This document shows, in pieces, positions 1 through 5,817 of a DNA stretch of 6,013 nt. A program made the translations under genes and the position numbers. Source of the DNA: Marinilabiliaceae bacterium. Its GTDB lineage: Bacteria > Bacteroidota > Bacteroidia > Bacteroidales > Marinilabiliaceae. The notes beneath the pieces are model-generated. The model saw only the letters and a list, made by a program, of their open reading frames with translations. It was not told where the DNA came from and did no database searches. The stretch is taken from the NCBI GenBank assembly GCA_027010905.1, contig JALVBA010000312.1:1-6013 (forward strand). The letters are read 5' to 3'. How positions within the stretch are numbered: position 1 is the stretch's first letter; each line of letters begins with the position of its first letter.

Positions 1-23
1 ACATTAAAGATATTGAAGTATGA
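1..23 (+). CDS. 3' end of an unidentified upstream gene
   Basis: The reading frame beginning at base 3 is open and ends in TGA at 21-23, giving a C-terminus of Ile-Lys-Asp-Ile-Glu-Val. Its stop overlaps the dapA start in an ATGA arrangement (ATG 20-22, TGA 21-23), the usual sign of translationally coupled genes. Only about six codons are visible, so the product cannot be named and the frame could be open by chance. The dapA frame itself has a TAA at 5-7, so dapA cannot start further upstream. Confidence 0.35.
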
Positions 24-910
24 CAATATATGATTTAAAAGGAGCGATTGTTGCAATTGTAACACCCTTTTACGAAGATGGCACTATTGATTTGGATGCT
101 TTTGACAAGTTGATAGAATTTCATATTGAGAATGGAACCGACGGGATAGCGGTTTGTGGTACTACCGGGGAGTCAGCCACAATGTCGGAAGAGGAGGATG
201 CCATGGTTATTGGCAGGTGTGTGGAGAGGGTTAACGGACGAATTCCGGTAATTGCCGGCACAGGAAGCAACTCAACAAGCTCAAGCATTAAATACACAAA
301 AAAGGCAAAAGAGTTGGGGGTTGATGCCGCACTTGTTGTTGGTCCCTATTACAACAAACCAACAAAAAAAGGGATGTACCAACATTTCTCTTCAGTTGCA
401 AAAGCTGTAGATCTCCCTATAATTCTTTATAATGTACCATCACGCACCGGTTCAGCAATCCCTGTTGATGTAGCTATTCAGTTGGGTAACGATTTTGAAA
501 ATATTATTGCCATTAAGGAGGCCTCTGGAAGCCTTCCTGTTGCTGCATCACTAATTGCCTCTCGCCCTAAAGGGTTTAAGGTATTTAGCGGTGACGACTT
601 TCTGGCTACTGCAATGAATCTGCTTGGAGCTGATGGTTGCATCTCTGTGATTGCAAATGTTATTCCTGCTGAATTCAGGGAGCTGATGCACCTGTCGCTC
701 GATGGTAAGCCTGTGCAAGCCCGAGAGATTTTCTATAAATATCGCGAACTTATCGACCTGATGTTTATTGAATCAAACCCTATTCCGGTCAAGACTGCAT
801 TAGCTACAATGGGAAAAATTAAAGAGTATTTCCGCTCTCCATTGTGTTCGATGGAAGATGCAAACAAGGTAAAACTCTTAGCTGAGATGAAAAGAGTGGG
901 ATTAATTTGA
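20..910 (+). CDS. dapA: 4-hydroxy-tetrahydrodipicolinate synthase (DapA)
   Basis: Cytoplasmic (beta/alpha)8 aldolase that condenses pyruvate with aspartate semialdehyde, the first committed step to diaminopimelate and lysine. At 296 residues it is full length for the family. Family landmarks are all present: the GTTGES pyruvate-binding loop (47-52, with Thr48/Thr49), the Tyr pair in PYYNKP (110-111), catalytic Tyr137 in YNVPSRTG with substrate-binding Arg142, and Schiff-base Lys166 in IAIKEASG. The Arg after NVPS favours DapA over N-acetylneuraminate lyase, and FSGDD (189-193) also fits. At the positions equivalent to the E. coli lysine-inhibition site, His53, His56 and Glu84 appear as Glu57, Asp60 and Ser88, while Asn84 and Tyr110 are kept, so lysine feedback may be weak (inference). 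The start is fixed by an in-frame stop at 5-7. The leader has no Shine-Dalgarno sequence, and the ATGA overlap suggests coupling to the upstream gene. Confidence 0.96.
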   Translation: MTIYDLKGAIVAIVTPFYEDGTIDLDAFDKLIEFHIENGTDGIAVCGTTGESATMSEEEDAMVIGRCVERVNGRIPVIAGTGSNSTSSSIKYTKKAKELGVDAALVVGPYYNKPTKKGMYQHFSSVAKAVDLPIILYNVPSRTGSAIPVDVAIQLGNDFENIIAIKEASGSLPVAASLIASRPKGFKVFSGDDFLATAMNLLGADGCISVIANVIPAEFRELMHLSLDGKPVQAREIFYKYRELIDLMFIESNPIPVKTALATMGKIKEYFRSPLCSMEDANKVKLLAEMKRVGLI

Positions 911-988
911 TTAAGTTTTATGCGATACGCACCATATTCAAACCTTTGAATGAAAACAGATAAAAGTAAGAGATTCATCATAAAACAT

Positions 989-1050
989 AACTTTTGGTGA
1001 ATATTTTCACGTATAGTTATAACCTTTGGTGAATCAATTCACCAAAGGTT
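989..1050 (+). repeat. Direct repeat AACYTTTGGTGAA sharing one complementary arm
   Basis: A 13-base unit occurs at 989-1001 (AACTTTTGGTGAA) and again at 1021-1033 (AACCTTTGGTGAA), 32 bases apart and differing at one position. Both copies can pair with the single complement TTCACCAAAGGTT at 1038-1050, the first with one G-U pair. The first copy also contains a small hairpin of its own, GTGAA/TTCAC at 997-1010. The second copy plus the complement form the dapA terminator. The upstream copy may be a decayed duplicate or an alternative pairing partner. Confidence 0.6.
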
Positions 1051-1058
1051 AGGTTTTT
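1020..1058 (+). terminator. Rho-independent terminator after dapA
   Basis: A perfect 13-bp inverted repeat (1021-1033 with 1038-1050), extended to 14 bp by T1020-A1051, closes a TCAA tetraloop. A TTTTT run follows at 1054-1058. It lies about 110 bases after the dapA stop and points in the dapA direction. No comparable T run exists on the other side, so it probably works on the plus strand only. Confidence 0.85.
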
Positions 1059-1110
1059 GTAATGAAAAATATGTATTCAATACATTTAGAGAAAACAACA
1101 AAAACAAGAC

Positions 1111-1369
1111 TTTATAAAATCTTATACACTCGAAGAATCAAAAGTGAAATACATAGGGAAAAAGATTGATTGAAAAACACGTATATTTGTTAGAAAAAAA
1201 CACTTTGGAATTATCATAAGATGAAGAAATTTTTTTAGGTATTCTTATGAAATATCAGTTGCAGGGCAGGTACCCTGATTACAACCCGATAATTCCAGAT
1301 AAATTAATGGTGCAAGATTATCTTAAACAAACAATAAATCTATTACAATGGCTAAAGAAGAAATTATAG
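1111..1369 (+). pseudogene. Decayed HEPN-domain protein (toxin-like half of a HEPN-MNT pair)
   Basis: No intact ORF exists, but two frames join into one HEPN-like (PF05168-type) C-terminal half. Frame 1 gives a segment ending VKYIGKKI (up to about 1167). After a tandem GATTGATT (1164-1171) the reading continues in frame 2 as EKHVYLLEKNTLELS, then TAA at 1217-1219, then DEEIFLGILMKYQLQGRYPDY and a terminal helix ending LLQWLKKKL with TAG at 1367-1369. Removing one GATT copy restores one frame, so a 4-bp duplication plus one nonsense codon explains the damage. The RYPDY block and the His followed by a leucine-rich helix are what I recognise as family features. The N-terminal helices are not recoverable upstream of about 1111. 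Its end overlaps the following nucleotidyltransferase start by 22 bases, the usual order and coupling of HEPN-MNT pairs. The identification is from remembered family patterns, not a search. Confidence 0.65.
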
Positions 1370-1579
1370 CATTAATAAAAAAGTATGTAGACCTTCTGAA
1401 TACAGAAGGATTATCTGTTAGAAAAGCATTTTTGTTTGGCAGTTGGTAAGATGTGGCGTTTGACAAGGAAAATTAATACTAAAATTAAGCCTTTTTTGAT
1501 TGGAATGAAAAAAATCAATGAGGATAAAACTTCACCATTATTAAATACAATAAAATTGAATGGCTTAGAGATTGAATAG
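1348..1579 (+). pseudogene. Decayed MNT-type nucleotidyltransferase (antitoxin-like half of a HEPN-MNT pair)
   Basis: ATG 1348 opens a 33-codon frame that reads as the N-terminus of a minimal nucleotidyltransferase: an amphipathic helix (MAKEEIIALIKKYVDLL) followed by VRKAFLFGSW, the GS motif strand and turn. TAA at 1447-1449 follows directly. The next in-frame codons read DVAFDKEN, which resembles the (D)xD strand normally about ten residues after GS, so the loop between the two motifs appears deleted. In-frame TAA codons at 1474 and 1480 follow. A shift to frame 2 continues as KIKPFLIG... and ends SPLLNTIKLNGLEIE with TAG at 1577-1579, which looks like the C-terminal end of such antitoxins. 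The full catalytic GS-x(n)-DxD arrangement is lost, so no activity is expected. In intact systems the MNT partner neutralises the HEPN RNase, in studied cases by AMPylation. Confidence 0.68.
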
Positions 1580-1648
1580 AGCAATACCACCGCCAACAAA
1601 AACACATCCAACGAAATAAAATCGTCTAAAAAGATAATTAACGAAGAT

Positions 1649-2422
1649 ATGATAAACATACTAAACAACCATAAAACAATACGAGAATATTCTGACAAGA
1701 ATATTGACGACACTCTGTTGAATGAGATACTCGAAGCTGGGGTACGTGCTTCAACTACCGGGAATATGCAGGTTTACAGCATTGTTGTTACCCGCAACGA
1801 AGAGAAGAAAAAAGAGCTTGCCCCTTTTCATTTTGATCAACCGATGATTACCAATGCATCTGTAGTGTTAACCTTCTGTGCTGATTTCAACCGTTTCAAC
1901 AAATGGTGCGAACAGCGCAATGCAACACCCGGATATGATAATTTCCTGTCGTTCATGACTGCTGCCATTGATGCTCTTCTTGTTGCACAAAATGTGTGTG
2001 TGGCTGCCGAATCAAAAGGTCTTGGCATCTGCTACCTCGGCACCACAACTTACATGGCCGATAAGATTATTGAGCAGCTGAAACTCCCTAAAGGTGTTGT
2101 TCCGGTTACCACTGTCACTGTTGGTTATCCTGATGAAAGTCCGGGTTTGACTGACAGGCTGCCACTTGATGCCATTGTGCATTATGAATCGTACAAAGAT
2201 TACACCACTGAAGATATTGAGAGCTACTACAACGAAAAGGAGAATCTGGAAGAGAACAAAGCCTTTGTTGCCGAGAACAACAAAGAGAGCCTTGCTCAGG
2301 TGTTTACCGATGTTCGTTACAAAAAAGCCGATAACGAACACTTTAGCAAAGTGCTGATGGATGTTCTTAGAAAGCAGGGGTTTCTTGACACTACTTTCTT
2401 TTCAATGGAAAATAAAAAATAA
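1649..2422 (+). CDS. NfsA-like nitroreductase / NAD(P)H flavin oxidoreductase
   Basis: A 257-residue cytoplasmic member of the FMN-dependent nitroreductase family, predicted to use NAD(P)H to reduce nitro compounds, quinones or flavins; the true substrate is not readable. The N-terminal HKTIREYSD (8-16) and RASTTGNMQ (33-41) match the FMN phosphate- and ring-binding segments. GLGICYLG (124-131) is the second FMN loop, and the VGYPDE...DRLPL stretch (158-173) with Arg170 is typical of the NfsA/FRP branch. The tail (about 180-257) is charged and helical, with ESYYNEKENLEEN and ESLAQVFTDVRY, as in longer NfsA-like proteins. The leader is A-rich (AACGAAGATATG) without a Shine-Dalgarno sequence. 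The gene stands alone, with the fossil HEPN-MNT pair upstream and a gene-poor stretch downstream. It shows no damage and is presumably functional. Confidence 0.9.
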   Translation: MINILNNHKTIREYSDKNIDDTLLNEILEAGVRASTTGNMQVYSIVVTRNEEKKKELAPFHFDQPMITNASVVLTFCADFNRFNKWCEQRNATPGYDNFLSFMTAAIDALLVAQNVCVAAESKGLGICYLGTTTYMADKIIEQLKLPKGVVPVTTVTVGYPDESPGLTDRLPLDAIVHYESYKDYTTEDIESYYNEKENLEENKAFVAENNKESLAQVFTDVRYKKADNEHFSKVLMDVLRKQGFLDTTFFSMENKK

Positions 2423-2763
2423 GCCTTGACTTTTTTGCCTGTCCCGCATAGCTGGGTGTTAAGACAAAAATGAAAGGCGTATCAAAGGGTATGTAAACTT
2501 TAGCTATAAGCCTTTACTATAAAAATGGAGGTCTTTTTCACGGTCAACCATTTAGTGTTAATTCTTTCATCGCATCCATAAGATTTCTAATATAACCTTT
2601 TAGCCATTTGTGACCATAAAGTCGCAAATGGCTTTTCCATTTTGTTGAAGTAAAATTGCGGTTGCTCATTTTTTTATCGTCGTTGGTCAACATATAAAAA
2701 CTCATTACAGATATCGGCGTAACAACAGATAAAGAGTTAATAATTAAGTTTTAAAAAGCAGTT
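2423..2763. other. Gene-poor intergenic stretch
   Basis: No convincing gene lies here. It holds a weak nested inverted repeat (AAAGGC 2473-2478 with GCCTTT 2510-2515, inner AAAG/CTTT), the terminator hairpin at 2602-2636, and a 41-codon minus-strand ORF (2669 down to 2544) beginning MSNRNFTSTKW and ending MKELTLNG. That ORF has an A-rich leader (GATAAAAAAATG) and a basic composition, but no recognisable family, and the terminator hairpin lies inside it, so I do not call it a gene. No clear -7/-33 promoter pair was found for the lipoprotein at 2764. Confidence 0.5.
2602..2636 (+). terminator. Rho-independent terminator downstream of the nitroreductase
   Basis: AGCCATTTG (2602-2610) pairs with its complement ending at 2633. 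Through a T-G wobble the stem continues into GAC/GTC, making a 13-bp stem around a CATAAA loop (2615-2620). The 3' side runs into TTTTCC and then TTTTG. It lies about 180 bases after the nitroreductase stop, with no gene in between, so it probably ends that transcript. Confidence 0.75.
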
Positions 2764-3297
2764 ATGAAAAATTTTGTTTTAGTAATATTGACAGCCTCCG
2801 TTTTAGTTGCATGTGATAAGGAAGAGACAATGATTAATCCTACATTTAAAGAGAGTGTGGAGTTTTCGGTAAACACACCTACTTTTGAGGAAGACGAAGT
2901 TTTGTCGGTGGCTGCTTCACAAAATGAATTGAAAAATGCTGTAATAAATAGTGATGATGCCATAGAGCTGAAAGATGTTTGGATGGAAGTGACTCCACAA
3001 AATGACAACTCTGCCGATATCACAACTGTCAGTATCTATATTATGTCTGTTGAAGGTGACGAACTGCTTCTTGCTGATGATGTAACTGCCTCTGTTGAAG
3101 AGGGGAAAACAATCGTTCCTTTAATGACAAATATGACTAATGAGGGTTCACAGGAGCTATTCCGTCAACTGAACGACGGTGTTGCAGGAGGAAACAGCAA
3201 TATTGAATTGTCGGTAAAAGGAGAATCATTTTTCAACGACGGTTTACATGGAGATGTTGACATTAACATGGAGATGTTTATAAGATATAGTTTTTAG
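2764..3297 (+). CDS. Lipoprotein of unknown function, acidic and beta-rich
   Basis: A 177-residue protein with an SPII signal peptide: Met-Lys-Asn, a hydrophobic run, and a lipobox Leu14-Val15-Ala16-Cys17. The residues after Cys17 are DKEE, an acidic stretch like the surface-export signals described for Bacteroidota lipoproteins, so outer-face display is plausible (inference). The mature part is acidic and looks like alternating beta strands: ELKDVWMEVTPQN (68-80), ITTVSIYIMSVEG (86-98), then IVPLMTNMTN and a C-terminal NIELSVKGESFF...INMEMFIRYSF. An Ig-like or LEA14-type beta sandwich is possible, but no family is recognised and no catalytic motif is visible. It is monocistronic: a gene-poor leader lies upstream and a strong terminator 29 bases downstream. 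The start is the only ATG that gives a signal peptide. Confidence 0.8.
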   Translation: MKNFVLVILTASVLVACDKEETMINPTFKESVEFSVNTPTFEEDEVLSVAASQNELKNAVINSDDAIELKDVWMEVTPQNDNSADITTVSIYIMSVEGDELLLADDVTASVEEGKTIVPLMTNMTNEGSQELFRQLNDGVAGGNSNIELSVKGESFFNDGLHGDVDINMEMFIRYSF

Positions 3298-3324
3298 AGA
3301 GAGAGTTTTGTTTGTTTTTGAGTG

Positions 3325-3368
3325 TAAGTGAGGGTTTGGCTGTATTAGCTAAACCCTCACTTATTTAA
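3325..3368 (+). terminator. Strong hairpin terminator after the first lipoprotein gene
   Basis: AAGTGAGGGTTTGGCT (3326-3341) pairs with AGCTAAACCCTCACTT (3347-3362): a 16-bp stem with one G-U pair around a GTATT loop, extended by T3325-A3363. The 3' side is TTATTTAAAT, a modest T tail. It separates the lipoprotein at 2764 from the following lipoprotein-serpin run. Confidence 0.85.
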
Positions 3369-3396
3369 ATAAAATATTAATGAATTATTTATAAAA

Positions 3397-3404
3397 TAGT
3401 TTTG
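3397..3404 (+). promoter_or_regulatory. Possible Bacteroidota -7 promoter element
   Basis: TAGTTTTG matches the Bacteroidota primary-sigma -7 consensus TAnnTTTG. It lies 49 bases before the ATG at 3454, directly after the preceding terminator, where a promoter for the lipoprotein-serpin run is expected. No clear TTTG-type -33 element lies 19-21 bases upstream, so this rests on position and one motif. Confidence 0.35.
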
Positions 3405-3453
3405 TGAATCACGCAACCTTATTGTTCTCCTTGCATCTACAAAATAAAACATC

Positions 3454-3816
3454 ATGAGAACACTATTCTTCTTTGTATCGATTATTTTGACAATTTTTCT
3501 TACAAATTGTGAAAAGAAACCCGTTAGTGGAGAAGACTTAAACGGGAAGTGGATTGCAACAGAAAAAGCTGATACTATCTATTTTATGGATGATAGTAAC
3601 TTCTATCACTCCTCTGAAAATATGCGTTACGACCATTACGACTACTCTATTTCAGGAGACTCCATACTTATAGGTTACAGTGGAAAAATGATGATAATGG
3701 TTATCGAAACAAATCACTATATTGAATTGAATGGGGATAACTTAACGATTGACCTTTCGAACAGGCAGTGTTTCGGTTTTCCCAAGGAAGAGATGCACTA
3801 TAGGAGAATTCAATGA
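3454..3816 (+). CDS. Small lipocalin-like lipoprotein
   Basis: A 120-residue protein with an SPII signal peptide; the hydrophobic run (4-16) leads to Leu16-Thr17-Asn18-Cys19. The mature part begins with a short linker, then DLNGKWIATEKADTIYFMDD (28-47), YDYSISGDSILIGYSG (62-77), NGDNLTIDL (93-101) and a final YRRI (116-119). A GKW start, paired strands ending in GDS or GD-LTI, and a closing yRRI are the layout of small lipocalin-like beta-barrel lipoproteins common in Bacteroidota, usually of unknown ligand. The fold call is by pattern only. The serpin gene starts 57 bases after its stop with no terminator in between, so the two are probably cotranscribed from the element near 3397. No functional link to the serpin can be read from the sequence. 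Confidence 0.78.
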   Translation: MRTLFFFVSIILTIFLTNCEKKPVSGEDLNGKWIATEKADTIYFMDDSNFYHSSENMRYDHYDYSISGDSILIGYSGKMMIMVIETNHYIELNGDNLTIDLSNRQCFGFPKEEMHYRRIQ

Positions 3817-3873
3817 AATATTATTGAATAGCTAAATATAATCTGTAAAATTAATTTTCAAATAAGATATTCC

Positions 3874-5121
3874 ATGAAATCTATTAAATTATCCTCTCTG
3901 TTTCTGTTAGCTGCTTTAGTCTCCTCATGCACAAAATCGCAGGAAGTAGTACCCCAGGAGTACACTCCCATCACACTCAATCTGAAATCACAGGAGATAG
4001 TGCAAAGCTCCAATGATTTTGGGATAACCCTCTTTAAGAATATTACATCTGCGGCTGCCGGGTCGGAAAATATTATGATTTCATCTCTTAGTATTTCACA
4101 AGCATTAGGTATGACCTGGAATGGTGCCAGAGGCACTACACGTGATGAGATGACTGAGATGATGGGCTTTTCTGTTGATAATGACGAAGAGCTGAATGAG
4201 TCGAACAAAACAATACGTGAGGCTATTCTGAATGCTGACAACAGGGTTGAGACAGATATTGCCAACTCTATATGGTACAGAAACAGTTTTCACATCAACC
4301 AGAGCTTTGTTGATATTGACAAGAAGTACTACGATGCTGAGGTAAAAGCTCTTGATTTCAATGATGCCGAGGGCAGTAAAAAAACTATTAACAGTTGGGT
4401 AAAGGATAAGACAAAGGGTAAGATACCTGAGATTGTTGATAAAATCACTGCCGACCATATTATGTTTCTGATAAATGCTGTCTATTTTAAAGGAAAGTGG
4501 AAATATGAGTTTGAAAAGGACAACTCCGTTGATGAGCCTTTTCACTTTGCTGATGGAAAAACAGAAGATGTAAAGATGATGGTTCAGGAAGCTGACCTGA
4601 AATATTTTAAGAGTTCAAACTCTCAAGGTGTTGCATTGCCATACGGAAACGGTCATTTCAGAATGATTGTACTGCTACCGGATGAGGATATTACACTGAA
4701 AGAGTATCTATCCGAATTGGATGAAAGCACCCTGTCTGAAAATATCAGCAACTTACGTAAGCATAGTGTGAATGTGTGGCTGCCAAAATTTAAGTTTGAG
4801 TGCGACCTTGAACTGAATAAGCCTCTGCAGGAACTTGGCATGAAGAGTGCTTTTATTGATGGGGTTGCCGACCTGTCGGGTATGGGTACACCCTCAAACC
4901 TGGTTGTAAGCAAGGTGAAGCATAAAACATTTGTTGAGGTTGACGAGGAGGGTACCGAAGCAGCAGCTGTTACCAGCGTTGAGATTCGTCTCGCAAGTGT
5001 TGGTCCGGGCGAAAACAACACAATCCCATTTATTGTCAATCGTCCGTTTCTGTTCCTCATTCAGGAAAAAGACACCGGTGCTATTCTTTTTATGGGGCAA
5101 GTGTATGAGCCAAAAAGCTAA
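3874..5121 (+). CDS. Lipid-anchored serpin (serine protease inhibitor), inhibitory-type hinge
   Basis: A 415-residue serpin with an SPII signal peptide (Val16-Ser17-Ser18-Cys19) and a linker to about residue 45, so it should be tethered to the outer or inner membrane on the envelope side. Core family signatures are in order: shutter helix MISSLSISQALGM (68-80), NAVYFKGKW (201-209), VWLPKFKFE (301-309), and the C-terminal PFLFLI...LFMGQVYEP (391-413). The hinge EEGTEAAAVT (358-367) has Gly360 at P15, Thr361 at P14 and Ala at P12-P10, the pattern of inhibitory serpins that trap proteases by loop insertion. Counting from the hinge puts P1-P1' at Ala374-Ser375, which suggests an elastase-like or small-residue target. 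However, the stretch from P1 to the PFLF proline is about six residues longer than in alpha-1-antitrypsin, so the scissile bond is uncertain. The gene follows the lipocalin-like lipoprotein closely; a lipoprotein gene follows after 141 bases. Confidence 0.95.
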   Translation: MKSIKLSSLFLLAALVSSCTKSQEVVPQEYTPITLNLKSQEIVQSSNDFGITLFKNITSAAAGSENIMISSLSISQALGMTWNGARGTTRDEMTEMMGFSVDNDEELNESNKTIREAILNADNRVETDIANSIWYRNSFHINQSFVDIDKKYYDAEVKALDFNDAEGSKKTINSWVKDKTKGKIPEIVDKITADHIMFLINAVYFKGKWKYEFEKDNSVDEPFHFADGKTEDVKMMVQEADLKYFKSSNSQGVALPYGNGHFRMIVLLPDEDITLKEYLSELDESTLSENISNLRKHSVNVWLPKFKFECDLELNKPLQELGMKSAFIDGVADLSGMGTPSNLVVSKVKHKTFVEVDEEGTEAAAVTSVEIRLASVGPGENNTIPFIVNRPFLFLIQEKDTGAILFMGQVYEPKS

Positions 5122-5184
5122 TTAAAACACTCTATAAAAAAGATAGAAGCAAGATACCCCAATGAAATATGACGATAAATCACT

Positions 5185-5217
5185 AAACTTGAAACAAAAT
5201 TATAACCCAAGTTTTCT
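5185..5217 (+). terminator. Possible weak terminator after the serpin
   Basis: AAACTTG (5185-5191) and CAAGTTT (5208-5214) form a 7-bp inverted repeat with a 16-base loop, followed by TCTTAAA. The stem is short and AT-rich, so it may be inefficient, allowing read-through into the lipoprotein at 5263. Confidence 0.3.
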
Positions 5218-5262
5218 TAAACAACCTTGTGGAATTGACAATTAACCAAAAACAACCAGACT

Positions 5263-5817
5263 ATGCAAAAAAGTCTTCTTTTATTGATCTTTACCTTGTT
5301 TTTTATTAGCTCATGTTGCAAAGAGTCGCACGAGTCGGCGCGCTATATGCTGACAGATGAGGAGAAAGATTTTATACCCTACGAACAAGGTGACAGTGTG
5401 AAATTTATACATTCCGGCGGTAATGAGTTTGGCTTTGAGGTGGTGAACGAATACACATACCTTGACAGAACTTATGCGGAACACTGTGGTGAAAACTATG
5501 TTGCGTATGAGTATAAAATTGCCGAACTTTTCAGTGTTGCCCCTTATTTAAACTTAATATTCAAGGTAACTCCGGTTCAGTTTCATCCATTTCTGGAGAT
5601 ACAGCTTAATAACTATTATTTTCATATAGACATCTCAAAGACCCCCCAAATGGATTCTGTAAAACTTGGGGAGAACATATTTTACGATGTTTACAAAGTA
5701 GAAAGCAACATGTACGATAATCCCGAGATTCAACCCAACAGGGTTCTTTACAACAAGCAATTTGGCGTTCTTCAAATAAATTTCACAAACAATGACAGCA
5801 TCACACTTAAAAAATAG
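5263..5817 (+). CDS. Lipoprotein of unknown function
   Basis: A 184-residue protein with an SPII signal peptide ending Ile15-Ser16-Ser17-Cys18, followed by a second Cys19; Cys18 is the likelier lipidated residue. The mature part starts TDEEKDFIPYEQGDSVKF (31-48) and has FGFEVVNEYTYLDRTYAEHC (56-75). Its end, VLYNKQFGVLQINF...NDSITLKK (161-184), is made of strand-turn-strand units. The GDSVKF opening and the LYNKQFGVLQI/NDSITL close are, as I remember them, recurring features of uncharacterised Bacteroidota lipoproteins; no enzymatic motif is visible. It lies 141 bases after the serpin on the same strand, separated by at most a weak terminator. The last 26 bases overlap a second lipoprotein-like ORF beginning at 5792. 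Confidence 0.82.
   Translation: MQKSLLLLIFTLFFISSCCKESHESARYMLTDEEKDFIPYEQGDSVKFIHSGGNEFGFEVVNEYTYLDRTYAEHCGENYVAYEYKIAELFSVAPYLNLIFKVTPVQFHPFLEIQLNNYYFHIDISKTPQMDSVKLGENIFYDVYKVESNMYDNPEIQPNRVLYNKQFGVLQINFTNNDSITLKK

Noticed and set aside
1062..1169. 35-codon plus-strand ORF starting at ATG 1062
   Set aside because: No signal or family is recognisable, and it ends inside the HEPN remnant in a frame other than the one that carries similarity.
1182..1189. TATATTTG, a match to the -7 promoter consensus TAnnTTTG
   Set aside because: It lies within the readable HEPN remnant (codons for VYL), has no -33 partner at the right distance, and is more than 450 bases before the next intact gene.
1411..1713. 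100-codon minus-strand ORF with several hydrophobic stretches, resembling a membrane protein
   Set aside because: It is antisense to the MNT remnant and to the first codons of the nitroreductase. The hydrophobic residues arise from the complement of A-rich Lys/Asn codons, and the plus strand explains the sequence better.
4653..5060. Long minus-strand ORFs across the serpin (including 4105-4545 and 3858-4265)
   Set aside because: They are antisense shadows of the serpin frame, which has strong family motifs along its whole length.
5232..5245. TTGACA with a nearby AATTG-A-CAATT dyad upstream of the lipoprotein at 5263
   Set aside because: Bacteroidota promoters do not use a TTGACA -35 box, and the dyad is too short and AT-rich to support an operator.
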